NCBI GenBank assembly: GCA_023079485.1
Contig: CM041085.1
Coordinates: forward strand, 27,451,121-27,515,120
Origin: Archilochus colubris
Taxonomy: Eukaryota > Chordata > Aves > Apodiformes > Trochilidae
Length of the DNA: 64,000 bases
Reading direction: 5' to 3'
Position 1 is the stretch's first letter. Each line of letters opens with the position of its first letter. A model generated the notes under the pieces. That model was not told where the DNA came from. It saw nothing but the letters and a program-made list of their open reading frames with translations, and made no database searches. Of the stretch, positions 1 through 13,840 are shown piece after piece. The position numbers and the translations under genes are program-made.

Positions 1-3000
1 CCCTTTACTACTCCTTCTATGCCAGAGGTATAGGAATCAGGATGAAGAACAAACCCAGACCAGTGGATGGACCTGAACCCACTTTTTTAAATAAGTCCCT
101 ATGCTCCCCATGCTGCTCCCCACTGCAGTAGCTGTGACAAGAGACTGGTGACTGGTACAAGTGACCTTTAAAAGGATTAAACAGAGATGTGTGACTGCCA
201 GTGAATAACTCTATTCATTTATAATGTGTGATGAACAGGAAATCATTCTAGTAAGATACTTTTCCATTAATTCATTACCAGCAAATAGGTCTTAGAAGCT
301 TTTCCAGTGGAGCTGAGTGAAACATACACAGGGGGAGCAAAAGACTTTGTTCCGTTCACTTGTGGTGAGCTCACATCAACAATATTGACCAAATGTTGGA
401 GAAAACGGTGTGCAAGCACGTATCTGTGTGAGCATACACAACCATGCTTTCATCCTAAGTCATATCTTCTGCTCTTCTGACCATGCCCATGCTACTACTG
501 GGGACTACGCTTGCAGAGGTTGTTTGTTAGATGGAACAATGGTTACTCTTTGAACAATAGAATTCCAGTGTAAACTAATATAAGTATGGATAAAATGGAG
601 CATTTCCCTTATCCAGATGGACAGCCAATGGATTCCAGTGCTACAACTGCATCTACAGCTGTCTGTCTGTATCCATCTATCACTGTGGACACCAATGACT
701 TCCCAAAATTGGAAGACTTAAGCTGCTGCTTAACATAAGGAGCTGCCACATCCACCCACCCAGAAGTGTAAATACCATATCCCAAAGTTAAGAAGAAAGA
801 AACCAAGGATCCTGAATCAAAGTATAAACAACATCCCTGTTGTATTCCTTCCCACTCCACCCCAGATACAGGAGATAATCTAGTGTCATGCTCACCAGTG
901 TGGTACCATTGCACCAAATGTCTGGAACATGGCTAAACTGGATGCTACTTGGCTAAGGGGATCAAGGATCAGTATGTCCCAAGATTGACACATAGGATGC
1001 TCCCCTTACATGTGTTAGGCCCCTGCTCAAGTTCTTGCCATACAGTTTAGAGCAGAAGTTTGCTTTCACAGACAAAGAGAGCCTGTTACTTGGCTGCAGA
1101 AAAGGTGACTCTCATGTTAAAGAAGCATGGTGACTTAACAGCCATTCTAACAGGCATAATTCAGGAGACCTGGCTTATCTTACCTCTTTCCTATAGCCTT
1201 GAGCAACTCCATCTATCCACCTGTTCTCACTCAGTTTCACCATTACTTCTATTTTATTTTTTAGGTAGTGACTGCTTGCAGGTTCATCCAAAAGGGACCC
1301 TTCTCCTTCTCTGTAAGCATGCCTGGAGTTGAAATAATAGCTAATGAATTTCTCATTTCAACTACTCTTCAAAGCTGAAAGAGGTCGTGTGTGCACGGAC
1401 ACAAATAGAAAGGCAATGGGGCTTCAGATGATAATGTTGTATTTCACTGCCTCGTTCTCCAGCAGTAAAATTGCTGGCATTTTGCTCTACATCATATGAC
1501 TCTTGAGTATTCAGTGAGGATTCATTGAGAATTCAGTGCATCTCCATTTGGATTTAACGAAATAATTAACTGTTATTCAGTACAAAGGGATAGTTACAAG
1601 GCTGAAAAGAGCAGTGCTAAGAATGCATCTACATGGAAGAAGAAGAGAAGCTCTGAGCTGATGATTAACTACCCATATAGCTAGGGCACTGGCTTCAGTA
1701 CTGTATCATTTTCTGTCTATTCATAGCTACTCTTGGTCTGTAAGAACTGGTATGAGGCACAGGGTCCAGATTAGCTCATGTTTATGCAGAGCTAAAAATT
1801 ACTTTGGGTTTTGACTGTTGTAGGGAACTCCACAGCTTCCTTCCCAGTCCACACTCATATTTTCCAACACTCAAAAATGTCATGTGCCTAGAGAAATAAA
1901 TTCACAGTGAGAATGAGCTGGTAGAAACCTCACATCTTCCATGGGTCAGAGGGATTTCTTGGAGTAGTAACAACTTTCCTAAGTTATCTCTTTTTTCACA
2001 TAACCTTACCATCCCTCCCTTTTTCCTCCTGAAATCTATGCTGCACAGTTCTTTTCCCAACAGCTATGTTATTTATAAATCATTCACACAGAGCAGCCAT
2101 AAGGAATGACTAACATTTTATCTTTTAAAAAAGGGCTTACAATGTTGTCCCTTCAAGAACACGGTGGATTTGAGGATCCATTGACAGGGCTCCAAATCCC
2201 CTACACCCTTTCTGCATGACAGCCCTCAAGACCACTGAACTTTCATGAAGACCAAAGAGATCTTCACAAAGATAACCAGTGACAACCACAGGTTTTTCTG
2301 TCAGATCCTCCTACACAGCACCAACTAGTAATTCCTACTGACAACTATCAGACTTCTCACGTGGGTTAATCACATACCAATTTAAGAGAAAAAGGTTATT
2401 TAGTCATTCAAATAAGGAGCAGCCACAGCCTAATTTAGGAGTCAATTTGTTTTCTTTGAACGGTTTCCTGAGCAGACATTTATCTCAGAGACTAACAACT
2501 GGTCTTATCTACAGTTCAGCACTGGAAAAGAACAAGAAAAAAGCATACCAGTCTGGACACTAGAACAAAGAAATCTGGTCTTATATGCAGAATAACCACA
2601 AATGGTACATGACTGACTGACTACACATCATCACATTTCAAGACCGCAGTTAATGAAACATAAAGCTGAATTGACAAACATGAAATGAACTCCATTAAAT
2701 TCCCTATAATAAATATTTTGTTCCAAATAACTTTTCTAGACACTTTTAAAAGAAAAAAAAAAAATCACAGTATTATTTAATACCTGAACTTCTATGACAT
2801 GATTAATGAACTCTCAAAAACTTAATAACAAGTGTTGCAATAAAAAGCAAAAAAAAAGTAGTTGGGCCAGGCCAGTCTCATTGCCTGGTGCATAGAGTAC
2901 TCCCTTATCTCAAAATAACCCTATGCCTTTCTTTGCATCATGAACTATGAAAAACTGTACAAGACCATCCTTACCCTGGCTTTGTCAGAAGCTTCCTCCT

Positions 3001-4629
3001 GAGGAAGGGGGAGTGGTGCCAGCCAATGGTGAGATGGAGGCTCTACCTCCAGCATTTTCTCACCTGGTTTTTATCTGGCTAGGGACAATACAAACAGCCA
3101 GTTCCAAGCAGCTGAAGTAAATGGCTCAGTTGGCAAATTGATCCACTTCAAAAGCTACCAAAGAGTTAAATGCGGCAGCTCATGGCAGAAGAGTGCCAAA
3201 CACACAGTGCCAACCAGTCTGAAGAAGATGGGCCACCACCTCACAGACTCCAGAAGCACCTGGTCTGTACCAAGCAGGAAACCCAAATGCCAGCTGTCTA
3301 CTGTCCTCACTGTGACAGTGTATGCTACTTTTGCCTCAGTGATAATTTTCATGCATCATTTTCCTTCTTTGGACAAAAACACCATTTCCTCAGTGTCAGT
3401 CAAATGCTTTTCAAATCACAAAAAAGGTAGGAAAGTCTGAAAAAAACACTGATAGGCTCCAAGAATCATGCTAACACTGAAGAAAGAATGCTCATGGTCA
3501 CATTACACAAGTGAAAAAAAACTATTTTCTTCTATGCAGCATCTCACATCCTGATGCATCAAAGCACTTTACAACAATCATTGCAGTGATCTTTCTGATG
3601 CATCCATGGGATTTGCAAATATTATGCCTCTCTGAGAGATGGAAAAGCTGAGAAATGCAAAGACAGTATTGGTACATACTATAAATTACTTCTCTCAACC
3701 ACTATGAGTGAATATGTTATTTTGAGTCTTGAAATGGAGAGTCTGAAGAAGTGGTCACCAGGACACTTGTTTTCCACAGATAAGGTAAAAGTGCTGCAAG
3801 AAGCTGAGCCGATACCTTTAAGAAATGAGGGCACTCATTTGGAATCTCCACCTTCCTGCCACATCACCAGCGCCCTCTTTTGAGACTTCATGGACCATGT
3901 AAATATCTACATTTCTGCATGCTACCATCAGACCTGGTAAAACTCAGTCCTATGGAAAGTCTTCTCTATCATAAAATGGTGGAGGCAAGTAAAATATTCC
4001 AGTTTCTTTGGAATCTGGGCAGGACCTCTCTGTCAGTACATTTGACAGGTCCAGTCTCTTGGTTGTTATTACTAATAAAAAAACCACAAGATAATTTTCT
4101 TCCAGTAACTGCATTGACTCAGTAAGTTGTGGTGGCTCAGTTTGGTGGGAAATGGCTCTGGAAATTTTTCATGATCTTTCACATTCATATTATGAAAACC
4201 ATCATCATTGTTTTTCTCCAATTATGCTGATCATTTACCATAGCTGCATTTTCACCAGAAAAAGGACCCACCTGAAATCATTTCAGTGACATTTTTAACT
4301 GCTGAAGGCAGGTTAAAACACTCTATCTAGACTGGCTTTATTAGGAGCTTATGAATGCAATTGAGAATGAATGCTTTCATAAAGGTTTTCTGGCATCAAA
4401 GAACTAGCTGCAATAAGCTTTCCTGGACTAAACTGAATTATTAATGTTGATTATATAAGAGTACCAGTCACCTTTCAAATACTGAAGGTAATTAGGAATT
4501 GCACAGCAGAACAGCTGTGGAGAAATCACTCAAACAACTTTCTTATGCAGGTCCTTTGAAAGAAAAAGAAAATTAAAACTCTGCAAGAAATACTTCTCTA
4601 CTCATATGCATGCTTTCTACAGATCAAAA

Positions 4630-4706
4630 TAAAAACCAAACCAAAAAAACAACCCCAAAAGAAAAAACAAACCCACAACAAAAAAACCCAACCAAACAAA
4701 AAACAA
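4630..4706. repeat. A/C-rich low-complexity tract
   Basis: About 77 bases made almost only of A and C on the plus strand, mixing CCAAA, ACAAC and AAACCC words without a fixed period. It resembles the tract at 28972-29090. The strand bias gives long spurious open frames on the opposite strand. Confidence 0.8.
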
Positions 4707-6434
4707 TTATTTTCTCAGAAATTACATTTGCAGTTAAACATTCACTTTTGAATTTATATGTATTTTCAGCACCACAGCATTAGAAAGGAAATGGATATGT
4801 TGCTCTGAATGCTTAACAGTACCCGAAACTGCTTACTTTTAATAAAATCTCATTTCACTAACATCGTTCTGCTGAGGAATGTTGAATAACAGAGAGCTCC
4901 TGAACCTGTGCCACACTATTACATCATCGCTTTTAAATATTCTTTTTTGTGCAGTTATGCCATGTTTGCACATGTTTATTGAATGAGAAACAAAAACTGC
5001 AGTAAGCTGAAGCACCTCAGTGTTACCTTCAGTGTTAATCAAGCTTCCAGGATATTAAATGCCTGCAGGATTACATCCTTGACCCAGCCAAAACACCGCC
5101 ATCAAACTTCACCTCATGCAGGCAGGACATATTATCAAATACCTGATGCAGGGTACTCATGCAGCACAGTCAAGCACAGGGCAATTAAAGGTTGATTTTA
5201 GGTACACTCATTTTCCACAAAACATTTCTCTAAATCTCTGAAAGATTTAAAAAGAAAGAAAAAAAAAAAGACAGCAGCAAAATGTACAAATTAAGAACTG
5301 CTTGCCTTTAAAACAGCCCCAAATGACCAGTGCCCCAAATAAAATGGAAGCAAGGTCTTCACTCTCTGCCTGCTCCTGATACTGAGTTTTCCTCACCCCA
5401 CCAGTGGAGACAGCAAAGCCAGACAGATGGAGAACTGGGATGGGTTTTAGGGACCCAAAAAGCTCCCAAAACCCAGCCTGCACACCATCTACCCAACAGT
5501 CTTACATCTTCCTTTCCTTGTACCCTGTCCCTTTCTCCCTCACTACCAAAAGTCCCTTTCCTGTCTGATTAATCTCATCTCAGCTGAGAGCTTCTCTAAC
5601 AGCCTCCCCTTAGTCCCTCCCTGTGCCTCCCACATCTCACTGCAGACACTTCCACACTGTTTTGATCATCAGGAGAACAAATCACCTGCTTAAAGCAAAC
5701 CACACTCATGTCAGCCCATCCCCATTTTACAAGGAAGTGAAAGGAGTAAAAACCTCTGAAGAACTTGGGGAGAACATGCAGTGTCCTGCTTCCCCATGCA
5801 CCAGGGGCAACGTGCTGACAAAAGCTCCTTTAGGCTTTTTCCCTGGCTCTGGTGGTCAGTGTTTCATGGCTGTTTCTGCTCCTTTCCCTTATTTTTCTCT
5901 TCTCACGCTCTCCTCTCTCTCCCTCACACACACTGCAGACCAAAACCTAGCCAAGCTTTCTTCCTGAAAAGCATAATCTTTGGGTTTGTTTCTGGCACTG
6001 TCTTGTGCTTCTTTTCTCCTGGTGGCCTCCATCATCTGCCTCCTGACACAAGGAGTCTGTACAGGTGCTTGCAACTGCTGTCACTCCAGGGCAGAGGCTT
6101 CCTCACCAAAGTGCACAAAGTCCAACCCAACTGATTGCAGTGGGCCCACAGAAAAAACATAGAAAATTACTCTCAATTTCTGAAGGGGAGGAAATAAATC
6201 AAAGGGTCATCAGACGTTTATTTTATATAGATTTTCTTACTGAATTTGGAGGGCATTTTTTTTTTAACCAAAGAACCTTGTCATGAGGCAGAAAGTAGTC
6301 TGAAGATGGTGTAATGTAGGGAAACCTGAGCCAGTGAGCTCTACTTTGTTCTTCCAATTCCTCCACTGTGTGAAGAAAGGAAGAGATCTTCCAACAACCT
6401 CCAGAACAAGGGTGCAGAAGTAATAGATTGCCTT

Positions 6435-6445
6435 GGGGGGGGGGG
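6435..6445 (+). repeat. Poly(G) run of 11
   Basis: Eleven consecutive G residues between CCTT and CAACT. A homopolymer this long is prone to slippage and to sequencing length error. Confidence 0.85.
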
Positions 6446-7984
6446 CAACTGCTTCACATTTTTTAAAATTTAGACATCCTTTAGGAAAAAAGCTCTGAAG
6501 CACAATGTATTTGGACACTCTCTTTGTTTCCCCTAGATCTACTAAATTCTGCTTTTTCAGGCAATTGATTGCACCAGGAAAATCAGCCTGCTGAGCACAA
6601 GGTCTCTGGATGAGGTAAAATTTGAATGTGGCTCCTGTTGCTGCCAGTCATGCTTTGGCAGAAGGGTTGCACACAGTAACTGATCCCTCAGGATTTTATC
6701 TTCTGGCTTCTCCACCAACAGATCCGCAAGATACATAATACACACTTGCCATGTGATACTTTAACAACTCTTTGCCATCTACATCTTCATAGGATTCACC
6801 TCAGCCACCTGGGCTCATGTGTGCTAGAGTGACAAGTAACAAGTTCTTCTGCATCAAATATACAACTTCCCTGCAAACCAGTGGGATCTAAGCAACATAA
6901 CACTGTCTGTTTCCCTCTGATACAACCAAGAACTCCTGCTTCCCTCAAAAGGTAAAAAAGCACATTTGCACTTAGCAGGTCTGAGAGGGACACCCAAGAC
7001 CAGAAGTTTGGACAAAACTCCAGACCAAAACTTCAGTTGCACTGGAGAAATAGAGGCTTCATTCCAACCCTGATTTGGGGATTCTTCTGTGTCTTTAATG
7101 GGCCAACCTGAAGTCTCCATTCAAACTACTTCTGAGTCCCAAGACAGTTCATTCTCCTTCTGATTTGAAAAGAAGGAATTTAGGTGAGGATTTTGGGGAA
7201 TACAAGATGGGCTTTATTTGTCTACAGAAGCAACCAAGCAAACAAACAAATGAACACAGTCTTTTCTTCAGACTACATGTTTTAAAAAATGAAAGCACAA
7301 AAGCAGGACTCCATAAGGATGCCTACTCTGGCAGTCAGTCCTGAAATGGCCCTGTCCTTACAGGCAACAGCAGCTTGAAGCAGAGATGCAGCATTCAGAA
7401 AGTGTCAGGCTGGTTATCAGGCAGCTAAGCCAGGCACACAGAGCTGGAGTACACAGTTCAGCTGGAGCTTCTTGTTAACTTGAACTTGGTTGCAGTACCA
7501 AGGACACATAACCTAGCTGATGATGTTGCTACTTTTGTAGTGATGTCCTTGTGATTTGGCTAGGTTACCCTAGCAGATAATAAATTAGAGGACATGCTAA
7601 CCAAGTGAATGCATACAGATAATAACTTCATGCTTGCAAACACCAGTGAATGCTCTGTCAGGTTAGTAATGCCTTTGCTGTGGAAAATGTCTGTATATCA
7701 CTTACTGCAGGGCAGAAAAAAAAATAAAAGCTACAGCCCAATATTGCCTAGAAGGAGCAAGTCTCACTTTCCTTGGTATGCCATACAAATGTATTACCTT
7801 GCTTAAAGGATCATTTGGGCTGATGTCATGAAACAGAAGAAGTCATCAGGAACGGCACAGATCCAGGTGTGTTCTCTACCAGGGCATCTAGGAAACATCC
7901 TGCCCTTCTTAAAGAGCCAGCCTGCAAGTACTTTGCATCCTCCCCTCCGTGCACTTGAAATTACAACTGCACAGGGAAAGGATG

Positions 7985-8020
7985 GTTTGGGCCTTTAACT
8001 CTATGATTCTAATTCATCAG
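7985..8020 (+). repeat. Possible remnant of a CR1 3' terminus
   Basis: The string CTATGATTCTAATTC preceded by GGTTTGGGCC resembles the last bases of a plus-strand CR1 (ATTCTATGATTCTA repeats). No further upstream CR1 match is visible to me, so chance similarity is quite possible. Confidence 0.25.
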
Positions 8021-9424
8021 TTTATCTTGTGAACATTGTCTACTGCTCCATTTTACAAGTCCCTCTCTATAGAAGAACTAATACAGATGGGAACATAGTG
8101 TCTCTGGTCCTATTCACTCTCAAAATACCTTTGAAAACCCCTTTTGTCCTCAGATAGTAGAGCACAGGGCAGATGTGTGCACAGTACAGTGCTGGGTACC
8201 CATCCAGGCTCTGTGGGCAGAGAGGAGGCAGCAAGCCCTGATCACAGTTACAGATGGCAGATGCAGAGCTGCCTGAGGCTGGGTCCAAATATGGCTCCAG
8301 ATCAGATCTCTTCATGGGTCATCTTTAAAAAGGGGATGAGGTAATCAAAGTGCCCATATTGACATTGCCTAAGCATTCATATAAGCCAGTTTGGAGCACG
8401 AGATATCCAATTCCTTGTTTTTTGTGAAACAATTTTAATACATCAGAGATGTTACACAACCCAGCAACAATTTAGGAACTGAGGCACGGAGCAATTAGGC
8501 AACCAAAAACAACTGGCAAGCAATATAACAGCCAGCAACATCTCCAAGCTTCCACCAAGCAACTCAGATGTGAAACTGTGGGCCTCAGGCTGCCTCTCCA
8601 TTGCAGCCCTTAGAGGTGAAAGAGCTGTGCTGCCCCATCAGCCCATCCCTGCAGCACCAGAGGCAGAAATTCCCCTTGCTTGGGAATGAGAAATAATGCA
8701 TCTCAGGGCATGGTGTCCTGAGGGTGTCCTTGTTGCACCCCACAGCCATTGCATGGCCTGAAGCAAATGATTTTTGCACCTCCATCTTCACACCTGACCT
8801 GCTCAGACTACAAGTTTTGTGACCTAAGATCTTCCCCTTTGGACCTGGCAGCAAACAAGACTTATTTGTGTAACCTACATGGCATAATCGGAGAGATTTG
8901 ACAGTAACTTTTTTTTTTGTCAGCCAGGGCTGGGTGAGGACTCCCAGCAAGAGATGTACACATAGCTGATCTTTCCAAGCACACATGTATGGCTAAAGCT
9001 GACTCAAACTTGTTTCAGCAGGCAAGGATTTACTGTGCATTTGTACCAAGACTGTAGAAAAATATGGTTGCACTTTGAAAAATGTATGTTACTCTATTCT
9101 CTTTTACTTTGGGCAAGCCAATGATACATGTTTCATCTTGATAAGGAAACCCTGATCTAATCTGGGACATTGCTTTTCTAGTGTAGTATTAATAATAATG
9201 ACGGTGATGAATCTGCTCCTTACTAAATAATTGGCATTATTGGATGAGTATAGCATTTGATGTCCTTAGATCTTTCCATAGATAGACATAAATGTTGCAG
9301 ATGAATCAGACTACACTGACCATTCACAGTTCATGTTTACCCTCCTAAGGGTTAGTACTTTTCCTGCCTTCAGCTCCTCCCTGTGTACAACCAGAATATG
9401 TTATAAAAATCAAGTGCTGTCTGT

Positions 9425-9452
9425 GAAACTTCAAAATTGAAACTTCAAAATT
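9425..9452 (+). repeat. Perfect 14 bp tandem duplication
   Basis: The unit GAAACTTCAAAATT occurs twice head to tail without mismatch, consistent with replication slippage. Confidence 0.9.
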
Positions 9453-11691
9453 AAAAGTTTTCTCTGTCTCCTTTGCTAAAAAAGCTCCAGTGCTTTGCTT
9501 CCCAGTCTGTAGCAAATCCTTTGTGAATACTAAAAAACAAATGATATCCAGATTTATGTTTTTTCCATTTTCTTGTTCCAGGCTTAGGCACAGCTTTACC
9601 AAAGTGCTCCTTCCCACAGATGGCAAATCCAAAGAGTGAGTTCTAAGCTCTCCAGTGGTTGTTCATAAATCTAATCAGCAATAATTGCCAAAAATAGATG
9701 CTTGCATAGATCAAATTACTTTTGGCTTCATCTCTCTGCCTGAAAAAGCTCTATCATAACAGGCTGTTGCAGTGCAATGGCATTAGTTGTCTGTAGTTGC
9801 TGTCTATGTTAACTTATTAAGACATACTTGGTAAGTCAGTGCTGCTGGTTAGGTGAGGAAATGCTCACATGCTTCTCACTGCTGTGCAATCTTATAAATA
9901 CATAATTGCCTTACTGCACAAATTTACATTTAAGCAAGTAACAGTTCAAATGCAATAAGCTCCCTTCTTTCATGCAATTGTTCAGAATGGCTTTTAAGAA
10001 ACAGATAAGATTCTGCTACATTTCAAGGAAAGAATGGCTCTAGGCAGTGAAGTCCTGTCCTCAAAGTAGCTAAGGTGGTAAATAAAATCCAACCTTCTCT
10101 TGCTTTTCTCTCTGAGCTTGGGAAACAAAAGTTCCTTCTAGAACATCCCTCCACTCCTCCCACCCTCAGTTCAGATCCTTTTGCTGAGTGCAGTATTGCA
10201 CTGCTTTGGGCACTCACCTGAGGTCTGTGAATTTCTTGCTATATTTATTTGCATTCATTAGCTTTCTTCTCTTTTGTCTCCCTCCTTTAAACAGAACAGC
10301 ACTAGAGTGAGAAAGCTAAATGTCTTCCTTCAGTCCCCTCAGCCCAGAAGTCAGTGGCAGCCACCACTCCATCTTCTGGAAGGTTTTGGGCCGTCTTCTC
10401 CCACAACAGAAATTAATTCAATTGATAGGATCTGATGGCCAAGCAACTTTTCTGCTTTCAGTCACAGCCTCTGATGGCAAAAATAGCTCAGTAAACATAA
10501 GGCAGGTAAGAAGCCATGAAAATGAGGGAAGCAGCTGTGGCCTCCAGAGCTCAGGCAATGCCTGTTCCTTTTTGCATTTGGTTCAACAGATGGACACATC
10601 AGAATTGGAGGCAAAATCTTCCAGATCTGAGGATTCAAATATTAATATAGCTTTAGCTCACCTCTATCTTAAGCTGCAGGAAGTGATGGGCCACAAGAAG
10701 AAAGGAGTTTGGGGATCTTCTCTGGGCTATGGTCCACTGCACCATCACTCCAGAACAGTAGTTACAAACCTAAACCAGCAATTAGGGCTAAACTCAAATG
10801 ATTAAAGCAGATTATGAATAAAGGACCTGGATTTACTCGGCCATCTGCATGGTAGAGGCTCACCAGCTCTTGTTTGAGAAGAGCCAGAGCAATTACTTCC
10901 CTCCCCTTCTTCATGACATTTTAGCTCCTAAAACAAATAACAATGAAAAATTTGACCCTGGAAAAACAGGTTCACTACAAAAAGAAGTTGTACTTGTCAT
11001 TGAAGCTTTGCAAGCAAGGTGTAACAAATGTTAATAATTTCTGAAAACCAAGATGGAATATGTATCATTGGCCTGTCCAAGGCAAAAGGAAAAAGTAGCA
11101 CATATTTTTCAAAAGGCAACCATATTTTTCCACAGTGCTTCTGAGTGTAGGATGTTTGATTTCAGATTTCAGCACCTAAGGCCTCGTTTAACCAGGAATT
11201 TGATCAGTCTGGAAGAAAAGCATTAAATGAATTTCTACCTTCAACCAGTCACACATACAAGATGGAAGAGGTGCCAAGCCATCTGTTTCCCATGGAAGAA
11301 TAAAATATTTTTCACTATTGACTCCCACACAGCTTTCAGATCCTAAAATAAGTAGGGGAGTTTCCTGGAGTTTCAAAACTTTTCCCATGATAGTTTTGAG
11401 CAGCTCAGATAGTTCATATTATTTTTTTATTGTGCTAATCTATCTCTTGGTTCAAATTCATGCGTCTGCAATAATTTAGTAATAAGAAGATAGTGTCTTC
11501 CCCAGCACCTTTTCCTGTCCTAAAACTTCTGATGAGGCCTTCAAACTGTTCCTGCCAAAATATCTCACAGCAGAGAAGTATAAACCACTAAAAGTAAAGT
11601 TTCATGGACTTCCTTCACAGCACCTTACTGACACAGTGGCATCCTCAACACCTCAGTACACAGGTAATGCAATATTTCACAGTGTGGCATC

Positions 11692-11797
11692 ATCGGTATG
11701 ATAATTTTTCTCTCTGAACTATTCACCTCAATAAAAGTCCTGATTTTTGACTTTCATTGCCTGAACATATATTGGCAGAAAGGATAAATGGATCACA
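11692..11797 (+). repeat. 106 bp direct repeat, copy 1
   Basis: This segment begins ATCGGTATGATAATTT and ends GGATAAATGGATCACA. It matches 13431-13536 at 105 of 106 positions; the difference is T at 11789 against C at 13528. The repeat is in direct orientation, 1,739 bp apart. A 14 bp string, TCACAGTGTGGCAT, lies just before it (11677-11690) and again at its end (11793-11806), like a target-site duplication. Similarity to copy 2 resumes weakly after a 12-base length difference (GAGCATGTGTT at 11812-11822). No open frame or known repeat family is recognised in it. Confidence 0.9.
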
Positions 11798-13430
11798 GTG
11801 TGGCATTCACTGAGCATGTGTTGCTGCTTACTGACTTACAGAGATGAGTTAGTGTCTCAAAACCTTATGTTTGATACCTTTGGATTATGTTTATATAATT
11901 TCAAGGTGAGGTTATTTCTTCTTTGCCTAGGTATGATGCCATTTGAAATCACAGGTAACCTGTGTGATCATGGTGAACTACCATAAGAAGGTGGAACACT
12001 GGCAGTTTCCAAACATGGAATATTAAGCCACCATGAGACTATGCAGGTGGTAGGAAGTTTACACTGGTTAAAGGAAAGCCCTTTTATACTTTAAAATGCA
12101 TCACTTGAGTGCAATCTGGAGCCCACAAGACAATCTCTGTGGAAAAGCACCTATCAGTTGCCATTAGTGTTGCTCACAGTTGAACAGACACAAAAGTGAC
12201 AGGCACTGAATTAAAGCATTTTTAAATACATATCTTCTGCTTTAGTCAAGATTGATTTCAGACATTATACATGATTGCTCCAGTTTTCCTTTAGAGAACC
12301 ATCACTATGAATCAGCATCCAAGAGCCCCCTTCATATCAAATGCTGGCAAGAGTTAATAACTGAATGAAATAATTTCTATATTTAAGAAGGGAGCAGAAT
12401 ATAGATCTTCAGAGAGATAGTGGACTTGGTGACTCACAGTGCTATTTCTCCCCTCTCCCTTCCTTTTCTTGGTTCATATACTAAGTTACTCACAGTCCAC
12501 AGCTGACTGAAAGAAAAAAAGCCATGGAAACCAAGAGGATTTGCTTCTGTTTATCTTCCCCCATAGCAATAATGACTGCCTAAGTAAAAATAAAAGCCCA
12601 GGACTGACAGGACCCTGAGTCTGAATATGTTTGGAAGGCAGATCTCAGCTGAATTTTAAGATCTCTCTACTGGAAGATGACTGCTGATGTACACATGAAA
12701 AAGGAGGAGAATGACCTTGTGGCTTCATAGTTTGCTTTCTCCCGTGCCACAGGAAAAAGCAATTATAAATACAGTTTTGGAAAGCACAACCTATTGGTCT
12801 TACAAGTTTTCTGGGTACAGAGCCCCTCACAGATGTCAGATCTTCTCTCCTGTCTTAATTTCATCTGCCATTTAACTTGCACCATAGTATTCTACAGACA
12901 CCTGAAAACAGACACTTAATAACAGAACAAATGTCTTAAAATGTCTTTAATTCTCCGTTCTTCTCTCTATATAGACTTCAGATAATTCTATCAAATACTT
13001 AAGAGAGCCCATTAAGGAAAAAAATTCAATGAACTTTTGATAAGGACAGACAAATGGAAGACCACATTACTGTTAAATAAAATACATTTTCAATGTTATT
13101 ATAGACCACTGACTACACAGTCACAACAGTATGTCTCTCTAAACCTATAGTTTAGGACAAATATTTCATTGGGTTTTTTTCTTCTGGAGTTCTAAGCCTG
13201 TGCCATAAAGACAATTTTATGTTTGAAGGATAAAATCCCACAAATTTATGTTCTTGCTCAAGTCTGTTCAAAACAGTGGAACAATTTGCTTCTTATGCCA
13301 GTTATGCTCCCTGGCCATAGCTCACCTTCACACTTCGGTTCAACACATTTTTCTTAATTTCCATCTCTCCTTCTAGCAGAAAGAAATTCACTTTTATAGG
13401 ATACTTATTAATTTAGTTGTGCTCTGTGAA

Positions 13431-13536
13431 ATCGGTATGATAATTTTTCTCTCTGAACTATTCACCTCAATAAAAGTCCTGATTTTTGACTTTCATTGCC
13501 TGAACATATATTGGCAGAAAGGATAAACGGATCACA
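13431..13536 (+). repeat. 106 bp direct repeat, copy 2
   Basis: Second copy of the segment at 11692-11797, with one mismatch. Its ends show a weak inverted relationship (TGTGAAATCGG at the left, CGGATCACA at the right), which could fit a short non-autonomous element but is too imperfect to prove one. Local duplication, gene conversion and an assembly artefact are alternatives. Confidence 0.9.
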
Positions 13537-13822
13537 AAGAGCATGTGTTAATTGCTTCAGCAATCAATATGCTCAACTTGGATATCCCCAAGCAAAGACT
13601 GTCCTTTGCTATGTCAAACCACAGCTATTTTGTGCTCACTTGCTTTTTCCCCGGCACTGAATTCACTAGACTTATTCCTCTACTGTTCCATTTGTGGCTA
13701 TAACCATAGACCCCTGAAAGCTTAGATGCAATAAATATTGGATAAAATGGACCCACTGGCAATGGAAGAGTCTGTGGATTAGTCTGACCAATCTGCTACT
13801 TCAGCTCCAGGCATGGGAATTC

Positions 13823-13840
13823 TTTTTTTTTTTTTTTTTT
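13823..13840 (+). repeat. Poly(T) run of 18
   Basis: Uninterrupted run of 18 T followed by AAACAG. It could be an old poly(A) tail on the minus strand or simple slippage; no retrocopy body is recognised on its right flank. Confidence 0.9.

Larger units (their letters stand above)
1..11690. other. Non-coding DNA, no gene recognised
   Basis: No open frame here resembles a protein family I know. The longest, 161 codons on the plus strand at 10320-10805, has no recognisable domain, signal peptide or membrane segment. The block holds only simple sequence: an A/C-rich tract near 4.65 kb, a run of 11 G at 6435-6445, a 14 bp perfect tandem duplication near 9.44 kb, and a possible remnant of a CR1 3' end near 8.0 kb. 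Intron or intergenic DNA cannot be told apart without flanking sequence. Confidence 0.6.

Noticed and set aside
609..917. 102-codon minus-strand frame that reads somewhat like a globular protein
   Set aside because: I could not tie it to retroviral, transposon or host families, and it has no flanking support.
10320..10805. 161-codon plus-strand open frame
   Set aside because: No domain or family resemblance, and the length is near the chance expectation for this much DNA.
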